The translations under genes were made by a program, and so were the position numbers. A model generated the notes under the pieces. That model searched no databases, had not been told where the DNA came from, and worked only from the letters and a program-made list of their open reading frames with translations. This document shows positions 1 through 11,509 of a DNA stretch of 64,000 nucleotides, piece after piece (positions within the stretch are counted from its first letter, which is position 1; the number at the start of each line of letters is the position of its first letter). The DNA is from Jacaranda mimosifolia. Taxonomy: Eukaryota > Streptophyta > Magnoliopsida > Lamiales > Bignoniaceae. The stretch is taken from positions 14,887,968 through 14,951,967 of the forward strand of contig CM032129.1 in assembly GCA_018894105.1 (NCBI GenBank), read 5' to 3'.

Positions 1-850
1 GAACCAATTAAGTTGGTTTGGTTCGGGTAATCAGGTTCATCGGGTAAATCCGATCCGATGAACACTCCTAATTAGGAGTTTGAAACTAGCAAAGTTCTAA
101 CATACGTATGTATAAAGAAAAAAAAATAATTAATCGATATATATTTTTAAGTACTGTAGCTATATGCAAGAACTGATATTACTAAAATGTAATTTTAGCA
201 TAAAAAAATATATCAATCAAATCAATGATAAATTATAAAGTATATTATCTCATAGTCAAACTTATGATATGTATACAGATTTTATATATGTTTTTTGATA
301 TAATTTGTGTTTACTTGATGATGGGCACCATTAGTACATGAGCCAAAAGTTTCAGACGTATAAGACAACTAATTGTTATTTTTGTTAGGGATAAAAACAA
401 GTCATCCGAAACATGTCAACTTATTATTACCACTTAAGTAACCTTTGGAGACACTTTATATTTTAAATTAAGCAAAGATTAAACAATCTTGTCCAGAAGT
501 GAATTTCGACGGAATATTGAATTAGATCTTCTTGCATGCATGATTTTGCAAAAGTGTCAAATTATTTTAAGGCTATTTTACTTTACTCCCAAAATGTGCT
601 TATTCACTCACTTGACTACTGCAACTTCAAAAATTAAATTAAAAAAAAGAATTATTACAAAAATTTCCATTGAAGTTTGGGGTAATAACATAAATTTCTC
701 CTATAATTCATAATTACAATTACCTTCCTTGCAATTAACAGACATCTAAAAACCCTAACAATAAGCACAAAATGACCCTACTATCCTTAATAATAATTTT
801 TTTTTTAAAAAAGAATACCAAAAAAAAAGTGAAGGACAAAAATAGCCTTT
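1..850. other. AT-rich stretch, no gene recognised
   Basis: No coding signature, RNA gene or transposon end was recognised. The single short open frame near 489–713 has no recognisable composition or motif and lies in AT-rich DNA. Confidence 0.5.
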
Positions 851-1124
851 ATATATCAAAATAAAAGATTATTTATATATATTTATATGTATATATACAT
901 CTATAATTATTATATATATAAGTATAAAACATATATATGATAAATATATATGCATGCCATAAAATATATATACATTATATATACATTATATATCAAAATA
1001 AAAGATTATTTATATATATTTATATGTATATATACATCTATAATTATTATATATATAAGTATAAAACAAATATATGATAAATATATATGCATGCCATAAA
1101 ATATATATACATTATATACAATAT
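851..1124. repeat. Tandem duplication, 137-bp unit, two copies
   Basis: A unit beginning ATATATCAAAATAAAAG at 851 recurs almost unchanged at 988, a period of 137 bp. It includes the shared block TGCATGCCATAAAATATATA. The unit is almost pure A/T. It is probably a slippage or unequal-exchange duplication with no coding content. Confidence 0.9.
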
Positions 1125-1129
1125 ATATA

Positions 1130-2414
1130 CTTACATATATATATATATTATTACTATATATTATAAGCACCAATGCGCGTGTCTACCTTTCTACCGTGCA
1201 TAAGCATTGTTTTTTCTTTTTATTTTTTTTGCCTTTTTTCGTGTGCAAAAAGGCGTCATTTTTCACCCTGGGTGCTTGGTGGATTTGTGCATCGGGCTAT
1301 ACGTTGCTTTGGCTTTTGTGCTCTGGTCAGAAGAAAATAGCTTTTTCCATCTTTTTTTTATCTTTTTTTTCTTGTGTGGTCATGTGAAACCTAAAACTCT
1401 ACTTTTTTTCTTTGATCTCAAAGTAATTCTTGCCAATTCTCTCCGCTTATGAAGAAGAAGAAGCCACTGCCATTGGGCAGTATTAGCAACGAAGCCATTT
1501 ATTTCGATTTTAGATTCATCGACTCCATTCGTCTTTTTAGAAAAGGTCCTTGAGTTTGATCAAGATTCTCCTTTTTTGTGATTTTGTATTTTATATCTTG
1601 GGTTTGTTATGAATCTTGAGTTATTTCTTCCTTGATGAAGTCTACAACTTATCCGACCAAAATAAGAGTTAGGAATAGGCTTGGCAGTTAGTGGAGGGCA
1701 CTATGCTACAGCAACTTTGGTGATGTAAAAGCAAAAAACCCTTGTGCAGAAAGTGGATGAAAACATGGGATATCTTGTTGATATTCTCGGATTCCCTGTT
1801 AATGTGGTTTGGTAATCTTTGAGCTTAGTGTATCATATTCATGGTTTCATGGTGTCTGAAATTCCAAAAGATGCAAGTTAAATACATAGAAAAATATAAA
1901 ATAGAATACGGACTCGAATTACAATTGTAGATTAATCTGATCCCAAAAGATCTTTTTCTAAATGCATTTAGAAAGCCAGAGTGCTCCTATGTTTCTTTTT
2001 CCTTCTATCTTTAGAAACTCTATAACTAAAATGCACAAAAGCGTTCTTGAGATTTAGTAATGTAGAAGGTAAATATATGGGATACTTATGATCAAAAGGA
2101 CAGGCAATTAGACAAAGGTTTGGATCAGTACTAGATCATCTTTTTACCTTTTTAAGTTCCAAGCTTCTGCAATAATTTTCTTCTAGAATGGTGTTGTTTT
2201 ACTGTGCAGTTAATGGAATTCCTTTCCAATTGAACTTTGGAAATGATGATATGAAGCTTATTTATCTGCTTCTATTTGGGGATTTGCCTTTTGATATCTA
2301 CAAAGATTAAATCTTTAGTTTCTAAATTTCGCTTCCATAATCTTCTGCGAGCTCAAGCTTTGAATTTAAGTTTCCATTTCTTATCTCTAATGTTTTTGTT
2401 TGGGTGGTCTGTGA
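1130..2414. other. Non-coding; possible leader or exon 1 of the SnRK2 relic
   Basis: No intact gene is seen. The T-rich stretch 1200–1450 gives overlapping short frames that look like low-complexity artefacts. Around 1706–1740 the DNA reads like a decayed kinase glycine loop (…NFG.V…), which would fit exon 1 of the SnRK2-type relic downstream, but the match is only a few residues and may be chance. Confidence 0.3.
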
Positions 2415-2676
2415 TGCTTGTGGCTGTAAATATTTAAACTCCCTTTATTATGATATTTAATATTTAAGACTAACATAATTTGGTTCAAGGAGGTAAGGAA
2501 CCTAGTTTTTATAAAGTTTTCTCCGAGTGTGACTAGAATGTTTATTATAAGAATTTTTAGTGGTGTTTTCTGAGGTGGTTTTGACGCTCACTCATCTAGC
2601 CACTGTCATGGAGTATGCTATAGGTAGAAAGCATCTTGGGAGAATCTACGATGCTGGATGATTAAGTGAAGATGAG
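2415..2676 (+). pseudogene. SnRK2-type protein kinase, exon relics
   Basis: Two exon pieces of a plant SnRK2 (SNF1-related kinase 2, ABA/osmotic-stress signalling) are recognisable. The first ends at 2492 reading TNIIWFKE before a GTAAGG donor, the counterpart of the family's HPNIIRFKE. After an 82-bp intron ending in AG, 2575–2674 reads VVLTLTHLATVMEYA, then RIYDAG, a stop codon (TGA), and LSEDE, matching the family's VVLTPTHLAIVMEYA…RICNAG-FSEDE exon. The exon junctions fall where I recall SnRK2 genes having them. A weak LVAVK-like trace at about 2417 could be the end of exon 1. The activation loop, catalytic loop and C-lobe are absent. Because the intron is kept, this is a fragment of a duplicated gene, not a retrocopy. 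Confidence 0.72.
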
Positions 2677-2689
2677 ATATAATAACATC

Positions 2690-3889
2690 TAGCCATTGTT
2701 TAGTCTAAATCAAATTAATTGATGCATAAATGTTCCGAGTCCAACCTAACATTTTTTTAGCCTATATATTATTAATAATAGTGTTCTGTTACTATTTATC
2801 CAAAGAGTTTATGATTCTAACAATTTCTAGAGGAAAAGTTTATAATTTATGTTTATGTGCAAACTTGAAAATAGAATTTTGTTTTAAGATAGCATACGTA
2901 TATATGTTCTGATGAAAGATGCATATTACTATATTCTATAAACGAGGATGCGCGCGACTATTGTAGTGCTGCACGTGAAAATAAATTTCACTTTTTTGTT
3001 TTGGCTTTTCAACATTCTCATGAACAACGTCAATTTTCGTTTCCTTAATTTCTTAAATGGCTCATACTTTGGGCAAATTTTGTGGGAAGAGAAAAATCTA
3101 AAGAAATTCGTTCTCTTGCTCACTTTGAGTTTCTATGGTTACTAGAGTCTCTTTGGAGGCAAATCCAGGTTACATATGGGTTCTTTGTGCTCATTTCATC
3201 TTTCTTTTTATGCCATGGTTGCTACAATCTCTTCTATCTATAAACTCAAGTTAATTTAAGAAAAGGGAAAAAGACTAGTTCTTAAAGTGTATGGTAAGAA
3301 TGGCTTATTGATTTTTTCAAAGAAATGTTTGGTGGAGATTTCATTTAGAAGATACTTTTATTTCTCTGGAGAAGAAAACAACCGGTATTGTTGTTTATGG
3401 TTTTTTCATCAAGTATGCTTTTGTCTTTGATTATTTTTATGATTATTATTTTTCACAAAGATAATGAACTTCTAATATTGCATTTTGTGGTACACATAGA
3501 TCTCTTGGCATTAGACCATTGCTACCACTAGTTGATGGAAAAGGATGTTGTTGTTGGTTTGTTTTTTTTTTTTTTCTGGTCAAGAACTATATCACTAGAT
3601 TAAGCCTTCCCTGGCACTTTCAAGGCACTAGCAGTGCTTCTAAATGTAATCCTTGGACTTGCTTCTACTACTTGGATTCCCTAGGATTAGAATGGTGATG
3701 TCATTAATTTTTTCATTATATGAATATCGTGACTTTAAAACTAACACTTTTGTTGAACTTTATGTTGTCTTTAAAATTTTCAAGTATTGAAGTCCCAATG
3801 ATATCTAAATTTGTAAATTGGTACCTTGCATGGTTAAGTTTGGTCGCGTCCTATAATATGGACACCGACGAGTTATTAAGCCTCTCTCC

Positions 3890-3890
<1 letters not shown>
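2690..3890. other. No gene recognised
   Basis: Short frames at 2730–3145 have no recognisable motif and overlap on both strands. No further SnRK2 exons or transposon ends were found. Confidence 0.45.

Positions 3891-3891
<1 letters not shown>

Positions 3892-3942
<51 letters not shown>
3892..3942. repeat. (CT)n microsatellite
   Basis: An almost uninterrupted CT run of about 50 bp. It lies just upstream of the GSK3-like pseudogene, where CT runs are common in plant 5' leaders. The serine/leucine-rich open frame across it is a by-product of the repeat. Confidence 0.95.
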
Positions 3943-3945
<3 letters not shown>

Positions 3946-3949
3946 CTTA

Positions 3950-4866
3950 TTTCCTTAGTCTTCTAGTTTCTATCTGTATTAATTTGCAAAACCCTAGCTT
4001 CCCCTCTTCTTAACTCAATCTACTTTAGTAGCTTCATTATTTTCTTGATCTTTGCTTCTTGAGAAGATCGAAGGAAGTCTAGCCGCGGTGATCTAAGAGT
4101 TTGTTCGTATTCATGGGTGCTTTTTGCTTCTAGATTTGAGGGTTAGAGTTGAATTTTGCAGAAGAGAGAATGTTTGTCTGTAGTTGTTATTTATTTATTT
4201 TTTTCTTATGGATTTTTTGGATTTTTTCTGTCAATGCATTCAATTTGGAGAAAATTTGTGAACTTTGAGTTCAAAGTATCTTCTTCAAGATTAATAATTG
4301 GTAGATTTTGTTATTTCCTTTTTTCCCTGAATTGTTTATGTCTGCTTTATCCCTATGTGTTTGCAAGCAATGCATATGCCAAATGATTGATATTGGTGTC
4401 AACTATAGGACTTTGGTCTCTTGGTTCTTATTGTTAATGAAAGCATCTTTTGAATTTAAGTTATTGTCCCTTCTGTCTACTGTGATACTTTCTTTAGGTA
4501 AACTTTAGCTGCTTTTCTTTAACTTTAGGGCATCTCAATATCTTGAATTGGGTTTGCTTCTTTTGGCTGGATGACGGATTATTCTCTTTAAAATGATGAT
4601 AGTCCGCTTGTTCCCTCCTTAAAGTTTTAGGCATGTAATGCTTTTTTCAAAGTCATAGTTTGTAGAAAACAATGTTTTTTTGGTGTGAGCTCCTTGTCCC
4701 TTTTGGATTTCCTTATTTCACTTCTTTGTAGCAGTTTATGATTCTCAGATTGATCCTTCGCTCATCTGTATGGCAATAATGTGAGGTCATTTATGCTAAT
4801 TTTCATAATGCCGGTAGACATAATTTTTGGTGAAGAATTGACGCTCTGGCTTGGATTGTATTTCAG
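3950..4866 (+). other. Probable leader exon and leader intron of the GSK3-like relic
   Basis: After the CT run comes a T/C-rich, leader-like stretch up to roughly 4160. A long T-rich stretch then ends in TTTCAG at 4861–4866, directly before the first recognised coding exon. This resembles a 5' UTR plus leader intron, but no transcript evidence is available. Confidence 0.4.
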
Positions 4867-4869
4867 GAG

Positions 4870-5903
4870 ATGGCAGGGTCTACGGTTGAATGGAATAATC
4901 CACTCACCTGTGACATTATTCTGATTACCATTGGAGGAAAAAATGGTAAGCCCAAATGGGTGAGTGTTGAACTCCAAAACTACTGCTTTAATTCTAAGAA
5001 AGATTATGATATTAAACTTATAGAGCTTATTGTTCTTTCTTCTTTTTTAAATATTATGATTACTTGAGTTGTATGGTGTTTATGAATTATTAATTACTTC
5101 TCTTTATTATCTACTTAACGGGACTTAAAACCTTGCTTGTGATGCTTTGTGCACACAATTATTACATGGCAGATCTTGTCTTAGGTACAGGTCATTTGAA
5201 ATAATTTTTCAAGTTTGTTCATGATATGATCCAAATGTGTTTGTTTTGACTTGGTATTTTGGAGCTAATCAATTAATTCTTTTGTAGGCAAAATGCTTAG
5301 AAAATTGGAGAGAAAGTAGCTACAAAGAAAGTTCTGTAGGACAGACGATATAAAATCGCGAGCCGCAATTAATGCGATTGATGTATCATTGAAATGTGAT
5401 TTATCTGAAGCACTGTTTCTTTTCCATAACAACCAAAGATGAGCTTTTTCTTAATTTTGTTGTGGATTATGTCCATTGGACTATGTACAAAGTCCTTAAG
5501 TGTTGGTCAAATTCAAATCAAATGACACCACTCATCTATGTCAAACTGTATACATGTCAGGATTTGATTTATTTCATTTGGCTTTTCTCAGAAAAGTTCT
5601 TTATAATTAAATTATCTCTAAATCAAATAAATTTGTCCATTTGTTTCAGTTAGTTAGGGGGCTGCATATATGCATATGGTTGGTGGGGTGTTTTGTAGGG
5701 ATATAAAACCTCAAAATTCCAGGTCTCTCTTATCTCAATACTGCCATTTCCTTGGTTGGCCTGCCCTTCTGGATCATTAGATTGTTTGTTCCTTTGTTTG
5801 TTTGTTTTGTTTTCTATATAAAGTGATACTATGTGCTATTGCAACTTGATTCTCTTAACCACCAAGTCAACATTTATGATTTTGGAAGTGCTAAAGTTAT
5901 TAT
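4870..5903 (+). pseudogene. GSK3/shaggy-like protein kinase pseudogene
   Basis: Five consecutive exon relics of a plant shaggy-like kinase (GSK3 family, brassinosteroid and stress signalling) lie in order with introns retained. Exon 1 (4870–4959) contains TIGGKNGKPK and ends at a GTGAGT donor. Exon 2 (about 5153–5212) reads YYMAD…GTG-FEIIFQ with a one-base loss in the glycine loop. Exon 3 (5288–5560) starts AKCLE, is frameshifted and stopped near the ATP-binding lysine, then continues LKHCFFS, KDELFLN and PLIYVKLYT. Exon 4 (5650–5722) carries the catalytic loop as CRDIKPQN, with His replaced by Cys. Exon 5 (about 5846–5903) reads HQVNIYDFGSAK, keeping the DFG motif. The activation-loop Tyr and the rest of the C-lobe are missing. 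Retained introns indicate a decayed gene duplicate. Family assignment is firm; subgroup is not. Confidence 0.87.
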
Positions 5904-5909
5904 AAGTCA

Positions 5910-7220
5910 ATTACCTTGTTAGTTGGGCCTTAAATTTGTCAGTATTTTATAAAAAAATATAATCCAATTGGTTATATTTATAATAGTAATAAATATATAA
6001 CTTCAAAAAATAGATAATATATCATTTTGATTATAAAAGATATCATGTTGCTTTTAAAAGAATTGGTAAAATAATAAAAAATATAGAAGCTCAAAATTAA
6101 AAAGATCTATGAAATAGTGTAGGTCAATAATAATCCTATTTCATTTTCAAAAGATCTCTTAAGCCGCTGTTTGCATGGCTAATTGGAAGAATAAGCCCTT
6201 TTGTGGACTATCTAAGAACACGGGAAAAACATTTAAGAGTTGTTATTTAGGCAACCAAAGTAACAAGTTAAAAAATTGTAAAGAATGGTAGAATAATGTA
6301 TCATACAGTATGAACTCCCATATCCTACATTACCATCCTTGATGGTTTAACTAAATAGAATCTAAAAATAAAAATATTTATTATTTACAAATAGTAGATA
6401 AGATCTCTATTATGCAGGATTTACGAGCACAATAAAAATACTTGCCATTTGGAGGCTATGGGAATGTTGTGCATTGGAGGAATTACTATTCTAGCTGCTG
6501 CCGAACATTAAAAAGTTTGGTTGGAGCAATATAGGTTATGCTAAGCTTGAGATATCATGAAATATTTTAAAAGATGGTATGAGCCTAAATGGTTAAAAAA
6601 AAAAATAGAAGTTTGCTATGTGAGATGCTATCTGATGCTGAATTGATGATACTTAGATGGAAATTTGATGTTGGAATTTAGCATAAACATTGTTGGATAG
6701 GGCTGTGCATGATTTGTTACATAGTGATGCAAATTGTCCTTTTTTGGTGCTTTTTTGGGGCATGACACGGGAGGATTCCTACTATTGAAATTTTATTTCA
6801 TGGTTGATCCCTTGGCAGATTACACTACAAACTAAAGCATGCTCCTAGTATTACTTTTCTTTCCAAAAGCCATTGCGCAAAGAGAAATGTTGAATCAAAT
6901 TACCCACCATGGAATTTTCAAAAGTGGAGATAATAAATTTGATAGAGAAACGAACTATCCACCATTGAACTTTCACTTTAAAACTACACTAGAGCAAAAT
7001 ACCAGTAGCTCACCAACAACTAATTTAAGTGTCTTTGCATGTCAATTTTATTTATAAATAACAAGTTTTGTAAATTTCCTAATAAAAAACCAAGAATATA
7101 CTTATATATAATCATATTATGCTTTAACTTGCAAAAGAAAATATTCAAAAAATACTTGTAAAAAAAATAATTTATTTATAACGGACCGGGAGTGGCACCT
7201 CGCCTCGCACGGTACCCTCT
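5910..7220. other. No gene recognised
   Basis: The region after the GSK3 relic would be expected to hold its C-lobe exons, but none was recognised. It is mostly A/T-rich DNA with one unremarkable 72-codon frame at 6839–7057. Confidence 0.4.
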
Positions 7221-7230
7221 CCACTAGTAT

Positions 7231-7288
7231 ATATATGCGTGTGTGTGTGAGAGAGAGAGAGAGAGTGTGTGTGTGTGTGTGTGTGTGG
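7231..7288. repeat. Compound microsatellite (TG)n(GA)n(TG)n
   Basis: GTGTGTGTG, then a GAGAGA run, then a longer GTGTGT run, back to back. Confidence 0.95.
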
Positions 7289-7324
7289 GAAAGAGTAAGG
7301 ATATGGAGAAGGGTGTTGAGCTGC

Positions 7325-7480
7325 TACTGGCCATGGCGGTTGCTCACCAAATCTGGCAACCCACCATAGTTGCCATGGATGGTAGCAATGGTGGTGGCCA
7401 TGGTGGGTTGCCTTGACCACCATGGACATGGTGGTAAGGCAATTGCCATGGTTGGCTTTGGGGTTGGAAGTGTGTGTAGG
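7325..7480. repeat. CCATGG/GGTGG-rich imperfect repeat
   Basis: Short variants of CCATGGTGG and TTGCCATGG recur in both orientations for about 150 bp, giving small palindromes and open frames on both strands. It is markedly more GC-rich than its surroundings. No coding function is supported. Confidence 0.55.
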
Positions 7481-7601
7481 GTAGGGCGGGGAAGGCGATG
7501 GAGAAAAAAATTTAAAAAGTATTTTAATAATTTCAAAATAATAAAATTATTTTAAAATTAATTATAGTTTTAAAAAATTATTAAAATTATATTATTAGTT
7601 A

Positions 7602-8183
7602 GGGATAATTACAAAAACCTTTTATGAGGAATTTTATGTTGAAAGTTAAATTATATTATCATGTTGAAGTTTACTGAAAAGGTTTTATGTAATCTTCTAA
7701 AACTAAATATAATAGAACAACAAAAGTATATAATATTTTTAATCAATTAATATTTTTAAAAATTAATTAGTTAATTAATTAAATAGATTTCATTAGTTAA
7801 TTAATTGATTAATTTAGTTAATCAAATTTAAATTAATTCCTAAACTATATTTTCAACTGCAACGTTAAATATTATTTTAATTTGTTGCATTAAACCCCCA
7901 ATTATGCTTATAATATTATAATAACACCCATAGATGCGGTTCTTGTAAAAATTGAGCAAGGGCATTTTGGTTAAATAAAAAAATCACAGTCCATTGAAGG
8001 GTAAGATTGAATTTAAAAAAAAAAATCAACAATGACATTAGCAAAATTCGTTAGTTTGACTAATGATAGGACTTAATTGTTAGACGACAACAAACCACAA
8101 TGAAGGTAGTTGTAATTTCACAAGCCACATGAGAAGTTTCTATTATTGTAATAAACCGAAGGAGAAGTTTTTGTAATTATCCC
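7602..8183. mobile_element. Small inverted-repeat element (MITE-like), 582 bp
   Basis: The left end GGGATAATTACAAAAACCT is matched by the right end, whose reverse complement begins GGGATAATTACAAAAACTT. This gives a terminal inverted repeat of about 19 bp with one mismatch. The interior is AT-rich and non-coding. No clear target duplication was identified, so the superfamily (MULE or hAT are candidates) is open. Confidence 0.68.
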
Positions 8184-8189
8184 ATAAAA

Positions 8190-8743
8190 AAGAAAGCATG
8201 AGACTAAAAAAATGTTCTAAAGTTCTCTTCATTTAACTTTTCTACTAGCATTATATTAATTCAAGAGTATTATATAATTTATCACTAATTAATGTTTCAT
8301 TAAATTTTGTATATATTTATGTTAATTTTTTAGAAAATAGGAGAATTTTTCAATTTCTATGCAAAAATAAAATATATATGAATCAACAAATTCCAAAACT
8401 TGATCAATTAAATTGACAAATTTATTAGATACTTTATTTCATGAAAAAAATTATTTGAGTTGTTTATACTTGAATGTTTAATAAAGTGTGTCTTTAGTAA
8501 TAAAAATATTATTTTTTCTTGAAAATGAGGTATATATACTTTTGAAAATACTTTATGTGCTCTAATTATCGCAATTCTTTGTTTTCTTTTTTCAGAAAAA
8601 AATTCTAATAAATAAAACCAATCATTATGTGCATTTCCAAATGGTGCACTTAGTAAAATGTTAGAACAAAATTGTCTGCAGATGAAATTTATGAGATAGG
8701 CCTTTTCCTTTAAAGTTGGTTGTGCCTAGGTAGGATTTGTTAT
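8190..8743. other. AT-rich, no feature recognised
   Basis: No coding, RNA or transposon signature was seen in this stretch. Confidence 0.5.
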
Positions 8744-9470
8744 TGATATGGGTGAATTCTATTCAGGCCCATAATTTGATGACTTTCAGCCCTAATCAAA
8801 CATAATGGGGCTCCGATCACAGAAGTCGGGTATTGATCACAAAGGTCAGAAAACGTACAAAATAGATCCATCAACAGACAATCGTTGATGATGTCGAAGG
8901 GCCTGGATAGGCTTTTGACTCCCTTGATCAAGCTAAGGTTGACTGCGGCAATGCCCCCGACGCCATCACATTAAATGCGTTGCCTGTTCACACGCAACCA
9001 ACCACATTCGCATTTAATGTAGATGAACCAACACATTTTGCATTAAATACGCAGTCAGCCAGTCATCTCCACATTAATTAAGGAAGATCCACTCTATATC
9101 TCTCAACATTATGATGATTAACCAATCCTAAAAAGACCTAAAAAGCCCCTATGATCAAGTGAGAAGCCTCATTAGGCTATAGGAGAGGATTGTCTTTTTG
9201 ATCCCCCTCTCAAACGATAGAGACTAAAAATACCCCAATTTAACAGACTTTTAGGCACACTATTAGATCTACATTAGCCATCACTCTACTGCTTTACCCT
9301 CTTATCGAGTAAACACTGATTTAAGTATCGAAGGATTTTATTAGGGGTCATCTTGGCAAGCTTTACGTGTGTCTATTAGTTGTAGGACTCGACTCGCACC
9401 TTTGCTACACCATGTGTTTCCCATCTTCTAGGTCGACTAGTTCAATCATCCAATACATCCTACCTTTCTG
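8744..9470 (+). mobile_element. Solo LTR of a Tat-like Ty3/gypsy element
   Basis: It starts TGATATGGG and soon has CAGGCCCA, the same opening as the 3' LTR at 32838. Near its end it has the CTGATTTAAGTATCGAAGG and TAGTTGTAGGACTCGACTC blocks. These match the LTR blocks at 33470–33545 (ACTTGAGCGTCAGAGTGCC, TAGTTGTAGCACTCAACCC) in the same order. No internal retroelement sequence adjoins it. The right boundary is approximate and no target duplication was found. Confidence 0.65.
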
Positions 9471-9589
9471 ACATATATAATAGAATTATCATCACATACT
9501 CTATAAGTTTATTAGAAATAAAATAATAAACATATAAGTAGATATTCCAAGAATAATAAATTAGGATTATACTTCCTATTTCATTTGGC

Positions 9590-10125
9590 TCTAATAACTA
9601 GATTGTGCCACTTATCTGAGCTAGTACGGGCAAACAGTTCTCCAAATACTTGATTAGCTTGAAGCACATCTAATTGTTGCATTTTGTAGGGCTGATTTGC
9701 TAGGAAATCTACGAGTAGTTATCTTCTTTAAAAGTATACGTGATTCTAAACATTAATCAGCTCATAAGCTACTTGATTTTGCTACATGTTGCACAATCCA
9801 AGCGCCATATTTGATCCACCCCTAGTGAGATGTATTAAAATCCTCTTTCAGCACATAAGGAGCTTTAATGTATTCTATACAACTCGGAATATGTGTTTGT
9901 GGTGAGCCCCAAGAAATTAAAGAATGCAAAGCCTATATTAATTACCTTAATGATTTCTAACAATTCCTCCTATCGGGCTACCACTGACATGCTGGATTTC
10001 CTTATGCGTTCCATCTATATTCAGATTTACCCATCATTATAGTGCTCATGTCCAATTCACAAGAATTAGCTTCTATTTAACATGCTGCTTTTGATTAAAT
10101 CCAACTTGTCTAGCTAGTTGCAAAT
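9590..10125 (-). mobile_element. LINE-type RNase H domain relic
   Basis: On the reverse strand from about 10030 the reading VNLNIDG…GGIVRNH.GN matches the start of the plant non-LTR retrotransposon RNase H domain (RVT_3 type: W-VKLN-DG…GG-IRD..G). Near 9700 a DFLANQ stretch resembles the ADxLAN motif close to the domain's end. Several stop codons and a frameshift interrupt it. A host RNase H-like gene of the same family is possible but less likely in this repeat-rich setting. Confidence 0.5.
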
Positions 10126-11509
10126 CTCTTTTCAATGCTTTGTGGCCAATTAGACAGATAAATATAATAAATATGAAATAAATAAGAAAATAAATGATAA
10201 AATAATCAATCAATGCAAGATTTAACATAGTTCAACTTCTATCAACAACCTACAGTCGCAACACTCAGGCCTTAAAGTGTTCCCCGTACTTGGAAAAATT
10301 GGGTTCATTCGAATAAATTTCTCGTAAAAGTCTTGCAACTACACTATCCAACACAACATAGAGGCCATTTCATATCTTTCCAACAAGACAACTAATGTAC
10401 CCTTTGAAACCCAAATTACTCATCTTGAGCTATGCTTGCACCGACTCTCATCTTATGTAAGAAAATCATTTTCTTCAAATCAAGGACATGCCAAAGTCCT
10501 CATGATGCTTCCATATATTTGAATATTAACAGTGTCGATTCCAACAACCATCTAAACTATATGATTCATCATAAGAACTTTATTGGCATATACTAATCTA
10601 TAGGCGGTAAATCAATATTTAGAAGGACATATGTGATATGAGCACTCAAAATTAAGAATCTACTCTGAACTCAAGTGGCCAAGAGCAACATTAAGAACCA
10701 TCTAGTCAGACTCATCTTTGCTAACTCCAACTACATCAACTTTACTATTACACAAAGATTAACTAGTACCATTTCCTTTCATATATTGTCAATAGTTTTG
10801 CTTCCAATCGCCCTTGGCACTACAACCAAAATACTTATCACCTCTTTTAGCTTTTTTCAGGACTAAGACCTATCTCCACTACCCTTTTTATTTATCCTTC
10901 TACTTTTCCCTTGCCACCAGTCTCTCTCCACCTTTATTATCTATGCTACTTGGGCCACCTTTCTCAGCTTATTAGAACTCTTTAGTGCCTTAATATTCTT
11001 TATTGAAATTGTGTCCCTCACAATCTTTCTCCCCAACAATCTTTGTCAAAATGTTTTCCACCAGAAATATGACCAACGAGCCAAAAAACTTTTTCAAAAA
11101 CTCATCATTCATTTCCTTTGAAAGTGTTTTTTTTCTTTAGAAATTCTCTACTTCTCAGTATTTTTTGCAAACCTTGCCAACTCAAGAGCACTTAAGTGTT
11201 TAATTTTTAGAGATTAAAGTCGTTTTTCCCATCAAATTTTTCAACTTCATATTTGTTCATGGTGGACATCATTTGCAACCAACCAATCTCTGGTAGATAG
11301 TAGGTGGTATATGCAACTGGTGATAGCTAAGTATCAAGGGAATAACAAGAAAAAAACTTGCCACTATAGGATTATCATTTTGCCCAAATAGATGGAGAAG
11401 ATAGATCAAACCTTCATAGTTTTTTGAGTCCTTTATTGGTTGATTATGTGTTAAGTATAGCTAAGGATTTTGTTAGAAGTCATCGAATTACATATTAAGG
11501 AGCTACTAG

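Noticed and set aside
1196..1452. Two overlapping short open frames rich in Phe/Leu
   Set aside because: They come from T-rich low-complexity DNA, differ by frame only, and show no known motif.
1681..1800. SnRK2 exon 1 (NFG and KVDEN readings)
   Set aside because: Only isolated three- to five-residue matches in changing frames; noted as possible but not called.
3720..4013. 97-codon frame with a Ser-Leu run
   Set aside because: The run is the translated CT microsatellite; the rest has no domain.
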